A DNA stretch of 6,706 nucleotides from positions 1 to 6,706 of the forward strand of contig JALTJN010000144.1 in assembly GCA_027076405.1 (NCBI GenBank), given 5' to 3'. How positions within the stretch are numbered: position 1 is the stretch's first letter; every line of letters starts with the position of its first letter. This DNA comes from Chromatiales bacterium (GTDB lineage: Bacteria > Pseudomonadota > Gammaproteobacteria > UBA6429). The position numbers were made by a program, and so were the translations under genes. The notes beneath the pieces were generated by a model, which was not told the origin of the DNA, did no database searches, and was given only the letters and a program-made list of their open reading frames with translations. Positions 1 through 6,147 of the stretch are shown one piece after another.

Positions 1-1039
1 TTTTGTTGAACGAATATCTTTGAGACTTCTCAATCCATCCAAATATTTGTTCAGCTACCTCTTTTGAAACTATACCTTTCTTTTCACATCCTTCTAAAAA
101 CATGCCTTTAACCTTAGCCATAAGGTCGGCTTTTTTCTTACCAATACTGTTATGTACTAATATGCCATTAATGAATCCATAGTGATGTTCGTCGGAATCT
201 ACCTCGAAATCATACGTTCTTTTTTTACCAACATGTTTTATGCTTAGAATTTTAGACCATTTAGTAGATTTTGATCTTAAAGAATAGGTAATAATATAGT
301 CATTAGAAGTAAGATGTTGGCTCTGTTTCCATTCATCTTCCAAGGTAAAAATTTCATGTGTGCGTGTAACTTCTATTTTTTGACCAGTATCAACCAATAT
401 CTCATATACATCTTGCACACCAGAGAACCATACGTTTTTTATAGGTAAATAAGTTGGCGTATCATCTACTATTGTTAAAATATGGTCGTTACTATTAACA
501 GATTCTATAGGTTTAGGTCCATTGTTTGTATATACTAATGAACCCTTGGCAATGCACTTCCTCAGTATATCAGCTTCCTCCAAATTAAATCCAGCTATCT
601 CTTGTGCAATTCTCATAGACTGTTCTTGATATATCATTTCACCATATGTTTCATCCAATATATCCTTAAGACTAGGATGAACATAGTCTACCTCTTCTTC
701 TCCATTTTTGCGCAATATATAATGTTCGGCAACGTTTTTTCCATCGCGGACAGACTCAATACATCCAGGTCTCAAAATACTCATTAGGCCCGCTAAATGC
801 TCAATATTTTCGGGCTTTAGCTGTTTTGAATATTGTTGGCCAAATCTTGTTTCAAGCTGAAATACACCCTTAGTATTACCTTGTGCAAATAGGTCCCATG
901 TTAGAGGACAAGCAAGATTAATATTTTCTACATGTGGATCAAACTTAATACGCAGTTCTGGTTCATGTTGAACTATTGGAAAAGAACATCCACAAGAATA
1001 TTCCAAAAAATCACCATTAATTTTGGCAGACCGCTTCAC
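1..1039 (-). CDS. dnaE: DNA polymerase III alpha subunit, C-terminal half with an intein (3' end outside window)
   Basis: This open frame runs off the left edge; 346 codons are visible. From a GTG at 1039 a short new N-terminus (1-45, with C16, C18 and C44) leads into family C polymerase sequence. Landmarks are TKGVFQLET (56-64), SILRPG (87-92), EMIYQEQSMRIAQ (134-146) and GFNLEEADILRK (150-161). After a 136-residue intein (162-297) the polymerase resumes as SIGKKKADLMAKVKG, then EKSQRYSFNK at the edge. These segments align with the E. coli order VFQLES, FRPG, YQEQVMQIAQ, ADMLRRAMGKKK and GFNK, so this is the direct continuation of the protein encoded at 3062-4948. The beta-binding and C-terminal parts would lie beyond the window. 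GTG is chosen because GAGGGAG sits 9 bases upstream; the next upstream candidates are TTG codons without such a site. The gene makes a separate polypeptide, three genes downstream of its partner. Confidence 0.94.
   Translation of the reverse strand, partial: MKRSAKINGDFLEYSCGCSFPIVQHEPELRIKFDPHVENINLACPLTWDLFAQGNTKGVFQLETRFGQQYSKQLKPENIEHLAGLMSILRPGCIESVRDGKNVAEHYILRKNGEEEVDYVHPSLKDILDETYGEMIYQEQSMRIAQEIAGFNLEEADILRKCIAKGSLVYTNNGPKPIESVNSNDHILTIVDDTPTYLPIKNVWFSGVQDVYEILVDTGQKIEVTRTHEIFTLEDEWKQSQHLTSNDYIITYSLRSKSTKWSKILSIKHVGKKRTYDFEVDSDEHHYGFINGILVHNSIGKKKADLMAKVKGMFLEGCEKKGIVSKEVAEQIFGWIEKSQRYSFNK
149..556 (-). other. Mini-intein in the DnaE C half (136 residues, no homing endonuclease)
   Basis: An in-frame insert that has no counterpart in DnaE and carries the splicing blocks of a Hint domain. 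Block A is CIAKGSLVYTNNG with the nucleophile Cys1. Block B is IEVTRTHEIFT (61-71) with the TxxH motif (T64, H67). Block F is YDFEVDSDEHHYGF (115-128), with D116 and probably H124. Block G is INGILVHN (129-136), ending in the penultimate His135 and the terminal Asn136, followed by extein Ser +1. All residues needed for class 1 splicing are present. At 136 residues it is near the minimum length for a splicing domain, and nothing between blocks B and F could encode a LAGLIDADG or HNH endonuclease. Removing it joins ADILRK to SIGKKK, restoring the E. coli-like ADMLRRAMGKKK segment. It is contiguous, not split. Splicing must occur for the polymerase to have a normal sequence here. Confidence 0.94.
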
Positions 1040-1718
1040 GATTATAAGCTCCCTCAAATTGTACTCTTGGTGCAACTGATCTAAACAATCTCATAAATTT
1101 TTGTATCATCCAAGCCTCATCCCTAATATCTTTTAGGGCATCGTGGCTACCAGCAGTAGGTATACCAAAAAATTCTCTGAGAGTATCCATGTTGTAGCTT
1201 CCTGGCCTTTGGGTATTTTCAAACCAATAGAAGCTCATTTCCGTGATATCAATAACATCTCTTGGATAAAACAGTTTTTGTTCGCCGTTTTTGTCAGTTT
1301 GCCCATATTTTTTAGCTAATCTATCCACTATAATATTGTCAAATCTCCGTATATTGGCACCAGCGCGTATTGGGGCACTAAACTTAGTCCTACGAGATTG
1401 ATTCTTATTATATTTAAGTAGATATTGAACAAAATGTTCCCAACCCTGTTGTTGAGCAGGAAAAGAAAGCCATCTCTCATAGATTTCGCGCGGACTTACA
1501 CCATAATTGCCCGCGTGCCATTTAATAGTGCTTTCGTGCTCTGAGAAATAAGACTCATCATCTATATCTGATGGCCTCATGTTAACCATAAATTCAGAAT
1601 TTTCCACAATATCAAGCGTGATAGGATTAATTATGCACGCGGCTAACTGCACTGGTTCGCACGTATATGGGTCGGCACTATCAGTTTCAAAGTCATATAC
1701 ACATATAAAATTTTTCAT
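1017..1718 (-). CDS. DEDDh 3'-5' exonuclease, DnaQ/exonuclease I-like
   Basis: A 233-residue exonuclease-fold protein of the DnaQ superfamily. ExoI is VYDFET (D9, E11), ExoII is ANIRRFDNIIVDRL (D127) and ExoIII is SHDALKDIRD with the catalytic His192 and Asp197 spaced as in H-x-A-x-x-D. These are the four acidic residues and the general-base histidine of the DEDDh class, which trims single-stranded DNA or RNA 3' ends with two metal ions. The domain order and length resemble the nuclease core of exonuclease I as well as a proofreading subunit; it lacks the extra C-terminal domains of bacterial exonuclease I. The ATG has AGGA about 6 bases upstream. Its 3' end overlaps the start of the DnaE C half by 23 bases, so the two are probably translated in a coupled way, which supports a proofreading role for the split polymerase. 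That pairing is inference. Confidence 0.93.
   Translation of the reverse strand: MKNFICVYDFETDSADPYTCEPVQLAACIINPITLDIVENSEFMVNMRPSDIDDESYFSEHESTIKWHAGNYGVSPREIYERWLSFPAQQQGWEHFVQYLLKYNKNQSRRTKFSAPIRAGANIRRFDNIIVDRLAKKYGQTDKNGEQKLFYPRDVIDITEMSFYWFENTQRPGSYNMDTLREFFGIPTAGSHDALKDIRDEAWMIQKFMRLFRSVAPRVQFEGAYNREAVCQN
1049..1055 (-). promoter_or_regulatory. Ribosome binding site for the DnaE C half
   Basis: GAGGGAG lies 9 bases before the GTG at 1039, inside the end of the exonuclease gene. It is the strongest site near this frame and decides the GTG start. It also shows that the C half is initiated on its own rather than being a dead remnant. Confidence 0.8.
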
Positions 1719-1727
1719 ATTTTTCCT

Positions 1728-2579
1728 TTATGTATTCAGACATTGCTTACAATACTCCTTCACTAATTCGGCAGTTTTCCTAGAAATAGCCTTATTAGTG
1801 TTTTTGGTCCATACCACTTCTCCCTCAGACTCATCTTTAATATCTTGAATCATGGCGGGAATAATTAGGGGAATATTTTCGGGCATGGGTGATTTTTGAA
1901 GTGCCGAACATACATGTAATAATCTTTCCCGCGTCACCCATTCTTCTGCAATTGCTTGCGCTTCCTTCAATATCTGTAGTTCTTCATCGGTTAGTTTTCT
2001 GATGGTTTTTGTTTCTCTCCTATTTTCTTTTTTATGTTTGGCTACTATATATTCCCCATTATTCATTCTAACTTCAAATGGTGGACGCAAAATAATACCC
2101 TCAGATTCCTTATCGGAACCAACACCATTTTTCTCAGCCTGTTTAGATGGCCAATCCCTTGCGGCATTTACGCTATCTATATCTGTACTAATGAGTTCAT
2201 AATGCACGAAATCCAGGTCCAAGTTTGAACAAAAGTCATGTGCATTTGGAACATCTAATTTAAGACTGTCTACATAAACGTCAAAAGCCACAAATCTAAT
2301 ATCCGTTCCATATACAGAACTCATTCCTTGTATTTTGCCACCGTATCCTTCTCCATATATAATAACATTACTACCTAATCCTTCCAATTTAGATAATACA
2401 TTTTCAGAGAAGGCTTTAATTCCAAGTTCATATGAAATACCACGAATGTTAATAGATAGCTTTACATTAGGTCTAGAAATAGACCACCAGCTTCCATCTA
2501 TCTTTTCTAGGGCATATACTTTTTTGAATTCAAGAATTCTCCTATCTTTATAAAGATTCGGTATCTTCTTGTAACCCAT
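1728..2579 (-). CDS. RNA ligase, T4 Rnl2-like
   Basis: A 283-residue nucleotidyltransferase that should seal RNA ends using ATP through a covalent lysyl-AMP step. Motif I is EKIDG with the nucleophile Lys26. Motif Ia is probably NIRG (R46). GEGYGGKIQG (76-85, E77) matches the Rnl2 segment GE...GGxIQ. Motif IIIa is RFVAFDVYV (95-103), motif IV ESEGIILRP (158-166, E160) and motif V AKHKKENRRE (180-189, K181 and K183). The full set favours Rnl2-type RNA ligase over DNA ligase, which would normally be longer and carry an OB-fold. The C-terminal 90 residues look helical, as in Rnl2. The ATG at 2579 has GAGGAG 10 bases upstream. The stop lies 9 bases before the exonuclease start. In phages such ligases repair tRNA or other RNA cut by host defences; no kinase/phosphatase partner is visible in this window. 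Confidence 0.9.
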   Translation of the reverse strand: MGYKKIPNLYKDRRILEFKKVYALEKIDGSWWSISRPNVKLSINIRGISYELGIKAFSENVLSKLEGLGSNVIIYGEGYGGKIQGMSSVYGTDIRFVAFDVYVDSLKLDVPNAHDFCSNLDLDFVHYELISTDIDSVNAARDWPSKQAEKNGVGSDKESEGIILRPPFEVRMNNGEYIVAKHKKENRRETKTIRKLTDEELQILKEAQAIAEEWVTRERLLHVCSALQKSPMPENIPLIIPAMIQDIKDESEGEVVWTKNTNKAISRKTAELVKEYCKQCLNT

Positions 2580-3075
2580 CTTCTTCCAACTCCTCTACAT
2601 ATAGGTCCTGTTTATTATCGGTATTGCTTTCAACAAATTCCATTTCTACCACTTCTGATTGTGGTGTTTCCACAAATACGTCAACTTCTACTGTTCCAGC
2701 CAACATAGCCTTTTCGCCAGTATTTACATTGACTACCGCAAATTTTCCACCACCATCTCGTCCATCAGGATCATGTTTATATACTTCGCCGTTATATTGA
2801 AACCACGTTCCTCTCTCAACTACACTCAATTTCATTTTAATAGTCTCCTCACTAAGAGATAAAGATTCTGCTCTAAACGGTTGGTCATATACTTCGGTTT
2901 GGTCATTTAACAAAACCGTTTTTTGCTGTAAAACTCCATTAACCATTTCAAGTAATTTAGCATTATGTGGTGGACTACAACACGATCCACCAAAATGTTT
3001 CAATTTAATAAGTTTGTTGTCTCCGTACTGATCGGTAAAAAACTCTGCCCCTATTTTTAGATCAACAAATTTCAT
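2548..3075 (-). CDS. Acidic protein with two related beta-rich repeats, unknown function
   Basis: I do not recognise a named family. The protein (175 residues from the chosen start) contains two diverged copies of one module. Copy one (about 1-63) runs from MKFVDLKIGAEFF to VLLNDQTEVYD, and copy two (about 81-134) from MKLSVVERGTWFQYNGEVYK to GTVEVDVF. Each has the pattern of a short strand, G-x-x-F, a turn, a K-rich strand, then a Gly-rich stretch and N/V strands, which resembles small beta-barrel modules common in phage proteins. Residues 137-175 form a strongly acidic tail rich in Glu and Asp. The ATG at 3075 is preferred over the ATG at 3087 because GGAG lies 6 bases before it, while the earlier one has no usable site. 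It overlaps the end of the DnaE N half by 14 bases and the RNA ligase by 32. It is one of three genes separating the polymerase halves. Confidence 0.8.
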   Translation of the reverse strand: MKFVDLKIGAEFFTDQYGDNKLIKLKHFGGSCCSPPHNAKLLEMVNGVLQQKTVLLNDQTEVYDQPFRAESLSLSEETIKMKLSVVERGTWFQYNGEVYKHDPDGRDGGGKFAVVNVNTGEKAMLAGTVEVDVFVETPQSEVVEMEFVESNTDNKQDLYVEELEEDGLQEDTESL

Positions 3076-4948
3076 GAATTTCTCCATACTCTAAATCTTG
3101 GGCCACACCCATAATTTTGTCAAGTAGGGCGATCCCCAGAATATCAAATTTAAGACCACCAGCTTTTTCTAGGTCTTCCATTTCAAAACCAGCAATAGTT
3201 TTTTTGCTTTTTGAATCATACACCATAGGAAACATTGTGTCAAGTGGGTAAGGCGCAATAACTATACCAGCGGGATGCTTAGATTGGGCAGTTTTGGTTC
3301 CTTCAAGACGTATGGCCTGTTCAAATCGTTTAGCTAATGGACCAGCCAAATTACCATCATCATCAATGAAACACCATTTCTTCAACTTATTTGGCGTATT
3401 TTCTAGACACCACAATATAATAGAGGAAAATCCACGCTGTTTTTTCATGGTTTCCAATTCATCAGTAATTTTATGTTCTTCAATAATATTCTTGGTGATT
3501 TCGTTAACTTCATCATGAGATAAATCACCATATGCCCGAATAACATCTTTAAGAGCACCACGACCTTTCATGGTTTGGAATGTTATCATTTGGCCAACAT
3601 GATCTTCCCCATACTTTTCAGATACATATTTTATAATCTTATCTCTAGCATACTTAGGAACATCAATATCAATATCAGGCATAGAAATGTGGTCTTTAGT
3701 ATTCCGTCCAGCATTATAGAACCTTTCAAAAATTAAGCCATACTGTATTGGGTCAATAGAAGTAATTCCGAGTAAATATGATACTAAACAACCAGCCGCA
3801 CTTCCACGGCCTGTAGGAGTTAACCATCCATTATTTCTTACAAAATCAATAATATCTTTAACTACTAAGAAATACGCTGATAGTCCAGCTCCTTGTAATA
3901 CTTTAAGCTCATGTTTTACACGATCTGCATATATACTATGTTTTGACTTATCAATCTTTCCCTCTATCTTTTCTTTCCATCCTTCTCTACATAAATGTCT
4001 TAAATATTCATCAGCGTTCATACCATCTGGACACTCAAATTTTGGTAATACTGGAGAACGCAAAATATCATTGTATTCTTCTACCATTTCGGCAATTTTA
4101 AGGGTGTTTTGTAGTTCTTCCTCGGTATGCCATTCTTTCATTTCCTCATAAGTGGGAATATGATATTGCCTAGATTTAAAAAATCCACCTAATTCAAATC
4201 CTGGCATATTAGCTTGTTCAATGGTAACATGCATGTTTGTGCAAAGCAAAATTCTTTGGTCATCGGCATCTTCTTTTTTTGCATAGTGTGCGTCTTGTGT
4301 GGCCACACATGGTATTCCAGTATTTCTAGAAATTTCTCTAATACATTCAGCTATATCTTTTTGCAGAGAAAAATTCATATGGTCCATTAATTGAACTTCC
4401 AGAAAGAAATTACCGCGCCCAAATATGTCTTGAAGTTCGAGAGCCAGTTTACTTCCCTCATCTAGCCAATTCTCTTTTAATGATTCGCCTTCATCAAATA
4501 GTATATTTGCCATGTGTGAACCTATATGGCCGCTAAACGCTATAAGATTACCCTTTTGGGCAAATTGGGCGATTCTGTCTAAGTCTAGCCTTGGTTTATA
4601 GTAGAATAATTCTGGCGTATTAGACATAGAAACCATCTTGACCATATCTTTCCAACCAGCGTCGTTTTTTGCCAAAATACACATGTGCGCCAATTTACGA
4701 TTATTCTGGTCTTTAATGGAAGCATCCTTATTGCTCACATAAAATTCACAACCCAGTATTGGTTTTTTTCCTGCCTCACGCATTTCTAATAAGAACTGTA
4801 TGTGCGCACTAATATTACCGTGGTCTGTTATTGCACACCCAGGTACATCAATTTCTTTACACCGCTCAGCTATATCTTTTGGGGAAGACAGTCCATCTAA
4901 TAGACTATAATAACTATGTACGTGTAGTGGGAAATATGTATCAGCCAC
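3062..4948 (-). CDS. dnaE: DNA polymerase III alpha subunit, N-terminal half (split DnaE)
   Basis: This 628-residue protein is the first half of a bacterial C-family replicative polymerase. It opens with a PHP domain: HVHSYYSLLDG (9-19), AITDHGN (39-45), GCEFYV (66-71), HMCILAKND (88-96), SGHIGS (139-144) and QDAHY (218-222). The polymerase palm follows. GRGSAAGCLVSY (380-391) is the conserved Gly-Ser loop, PDIDID (424-429) carries two catalytic aspartates (D425, D427), and KFDILG (600-605) carries the third (D602). The reading frame ends 26 residues later at a true TGA, whereas whole alpha subunits run to about 1,100-1,200 residues. The missing fingers region begins in the gene at 1-1039. 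The start is GTG, with AGGG 9 bases upstream and an 8-base overlap with the macro gene. No intein fragment is visible at its C-terminus, so the break is not a split-intein junction. It should act in phage DNA synthesis together with the C half. Confidence 0.96.
   Translation of the reverse strand: MADTYFPLHVHSYYSLLDGLSSPKDIAERCKEIDVPGCAITDHGNISAHIQFLLEMREAGKKPILGCEFYVSNKDASIKDQNNRKLAHMCILAKNDAGWKDMVKMVSMSNTPELFYYKPRLDLDRIAQFAQKGNLIAFSGHIGSHMANILFDEGESLKENWLDEGSKLALELQDIFGRGNFFLEVQLMDHMNFSLQKDIAECIREISRNTGIPCVATQDAHYAKKEDADDQRILLCTNMHVTIEQANMPGFELGGFFKSRQYHIPTYEEMKEWHTEEELQNTLKIAEMVEEYNDILRSPVLPKFECPDGMNADEYLRHLCREGWKEKIEGKIDKSKHSIYADRVKHELKVLQGAGLSAYFLVVKDIIDFVRNNGWLTPTGRGSAAGCLVSYLLGITSIDPIQYGLIFERFYNAGRNTKDHISMPDIDIDVPKYARDKIIKYVSEKYGEDHVGQMITFQTMKGRGALKDVIRAYGDLSHDEVNEITKNIIEEHKITDELETMKKQRGFSSIILWCLENTPNKLKKWCFIDDDGNLAGPLAKRFEQAIRLEGTKTAQSKHPAGIVIAPYPLDTMFPMVYDSKSKKTIAGFEMEDLEKAGGLKFDILGIALLDKIMGVAQDLEYGEIHEIC
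3082..3085 (-). promoter_or_regulatory. Ribosome binding site deciding the start of the beta-repeat gene
   Basis: GGAG sits 6 bases before the ATG at 3075 and overlaps the alternative ATG at 3087. The spacing favours the downstream ATG. The site lies within the last codons of the DnaE N half, which suggests coupled translation. Confidence 0.7.
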
Positions 4949-5420
4949 GATGTATAACCCTAAATCTATTATCCAAAATTGGATCTAAAAGTCTTTTTAC
5001 GTCTGTCCAGTCAAGATTTCCGAGTCCGCAACCTGGGCGGGTCATTAAAATGCTCTTCCATCCTAGTATATCGGCGGTTCGAGCTAATGTCAAGGCAGAT
5101 TGTTTGATTAATTCTGGACTTGCATCGTTTTTCCAATGTTGTTTCGTAGGAAACGCTACCAAATCTACTATTCTCTTGCCTCCTAAAGAGGTATGTGCTG
5201 TTGTTACCATAAATCCATTTATATGTAGACCATCATTTATACGTCTTCCCCAATCTAAATCAATGTTACGAAATCTATCTCTAAAATCTTTAGCTATACC
5301 AGCCCCCATAACTAGACAACCATTCTTTTTGACTACCATATTAGTAGTACAAACAAAGGCGTCATATCTGGGATTATCTTTTTTTGCCTCCTCCCAGTAA
5401 TCACCAGTGATTTCTATCAC
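4941..5420 (-). CDS. Phage-type macro domain (ADP-ribose-binding) protein
   Basis: A single macro domain of about 159 residues fills the protein. Macro domains bind ADP-ribose, and many remove it from proteins or nucleic acids or hydrolyse related metabolites. Visible family landmarks are DAFVCTTN (20-27, ligand-contacting Asn27), the glycine-rich VMGAGIAKDF (37-46), VAFPTKQHW (88-96) and the C-terminal loop RPGCGLGNLDW (128-138). This combination is typical of stand-alone phage macro domains and of the DarG/Poa1-like group. I place the start at the GTG at 5420 rather than the ATG at 5468: the GTG forms a GTGA overlap with the upstream stop, has GGAG 8 bases ahead, and leads straight into the VIEITGDYW strand. 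The longer start would add an unsupported 16-residue hydrophobic stretch that overlaps the upstream gene. The stop overlaps the DnaE start by 8 bases. Possible jobs are reversing host ADP-ribosylation or handling NAD-derived products; enzymatic activity is inferred, not shown. Confidence 0.92.
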   Translation of the reverse strand: MIEITGDYWEEAKKDNPRYDAFVCTTNMVVKKNGCLVMGAGIAKDFRDRFRNIDLDWGRRINDGLHINGFMVTTAHTSLGGKRIVDLVAFPTKQHWKNDASPELIKQSALTLARTADILGWKSILMTRPGCGLGNLDWTDVKRLLDPILDNRFRVIHRG

Positions 5421-5890
5421 TTTTGAAACTCCAATATACAACAAGACCATGCACCACAATAAGGACATATAGTATCGTTATACATCTCATACCCATCTTC
5501 ATCATATACACAGTCAGATTCTAATTCTGTCCACGGAAATTTTTGTTTACATATATCACATTCTACTTCAAAAGTTTTATCATACTCATATAGGTATAAT
5601 GGTTCTGGTGAGAGACTATATATCTGTTGTGTATCTTGATATGTAGAAGATTTAAACTCTATTTTAGAATCTAGTAATTTTTGAATGGTATTTTTAGCTT
5701 CATTACCATATAACATATATGTATACGTTGAATTTGATATTTGTATTATATAGTTATCTGGTAACCACTCAATTTTTGATTTTACTTCAATTTGTGTTAT
5801 TGGTGGACCACATGGTATAGTATGTATGTATTTTTCAGCATTGGGATTAGGTTTTTTAGAAACATAAGGTACTATAAATGTTTTAAACAT
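5417..5890 (-). CDS. Zinc-ribbon protein of unknown function
   Basis: A 157-residue protein with a C-terminal zinc ribbon. The first knuckle is CDIC (C111, C114) and the second CPYC followed by GAW (C142, C145), 27 residues apart. This is the CxxC-n-CxxC geometry of a structural zinc site that usually contacts nucleic acid or protein. Residues 1-105 contain predicted beta strands (IEWLPDNYIIQIS, STYTYMLYG) and no family I recognise. The start ATG is 2 bases after the upstream stop, with only a weak GTGAG site before it, so it may depend on translation from upstream. Its TGA stop overlaps the GTG start of the macro domain gene as GTGA. Extra cysteines (C127, C150, C151) lie within or beside the ribbon and could modify the site. 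Function is unknown. Confidence 0.85.
   Translation of the reverse strand: MFKTFIVPYVSKKPNPNAEKYIHTIPCGPPITQIEVKSKIEWLPDNYIIQISNSTYTYMLYGNEAKNTIQKLLDSKIEFKSSTYQDTQQIYSLSPEPLYLYEYDKTFEVECDICKQKFPWTELESDCVYDEDGYEMYNDTICPYCGAWSCCILEFQK
5429..5432 (-). promoter_or_regulatory. Ribosome binding site deciding the macro domain start
   Basis: GGAG lies 8 bases before the GTG at 5420, which overlaps the upstream TGA as GTGA. This is a typical translational coupling junction and argues against the longer ATG start at 5468. Confidence 0.7.
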
Positions 5891-5892
5891 TA

Positions 5893-6147
5893 TTAGCTCA
5901 CTATTAATAATTTAGTTTTAATAATTTTACCATTATTGTCAATTACAATTAATGATCCATCTTCATCCAACGGTCCATTTTTAGTTTGAATATATAATAT
6001 TTGTTGATCTGGATATAATGTTTCTAACTCTTCCCATTCTTTCATTAATAATTCATATTCATATCTGTTCATATAAGCATTTTTGTTAAACAATGTAATA
6101 CAATATGCAGTATTATTCATAACATCATAAATAAATTTATTTAGCAT
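5893..6147 (-). CDS. 84-residue protein of unknown function
   Basis: I do not recognise this protein. It begins at an ATG sharing one base with the upstream stop, and a GGGAG Shine-Dalgarno site (6157-6161) lies 9 bases before it, which supports translation. The first half is rich in aromatic residues and probably helical (YEYELLMKEWEELE, around residues 29-42). The second half looks like beta strands with a turn at LDEDGSLIVIDNNGK (60-74). There is no signal peptide, membrane segment or cysteine pair. The DNA is visibly more AT-rich than the polymerase genes downstream. It sits between the nuclease and the zinc-ribbon gene with a 2-base gap to the latter, so it is part of the same transcript. 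No function can be assigned. Confidence 0.75.
   Translation of the reverse strand: MLNKFIYDVMNNTAYCITLFNKNAYMNRYEYELLMKEWEELETLYPDQQILYIQTKNGPLDEDGSLIVIDNNGKIIKTKLLIVS

Noticed and set aside
974..1018. An ATG at 1018 right after the exonuclease stop, giving a short frame
   Set aside because: That frame stops after 14 codons and is unrelated to DnaE. The GTG at 1039 is in the frame that continues through the polymerase and has the better ribosome site.
602..2553. Several plus-strand open frames of 61-89 codons (602-787, 1579-1848, 2002-2202, 2034-2228, 2335-2553)
   Set aside because: All lie antisense to the DnaE C half, exonuclease or RNA ligase, and show low-complexity hydrophobic products without family features.
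3062..3140. The polymerase break as a split-intein junction or a simple sequencing frameshift
   Set aside because: The C-terminus of the N half has no Cys1/block A sequence and the C half does not begin with blocks F and G. A frameshift cannot explain three intact intervening genes.
4296..4309. A 14-base perfect palindrome, TGTGTGGCCACACA
   Set aside because: It lies inside the coding sequence for the conserved PHP segment near QDAHY. A 14-mer palindrome is expected by chance at close to one in three windows of this length, and no regulatory context is present.
4831..5400. A 189-codon open frame on the plus strand
   Set aside because: It is antisense to the macro domain gene and the start of dnaE, both of which have unmistakable family motifs. 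Its product shows no recognisable motif and reads as a shadow of those genes.
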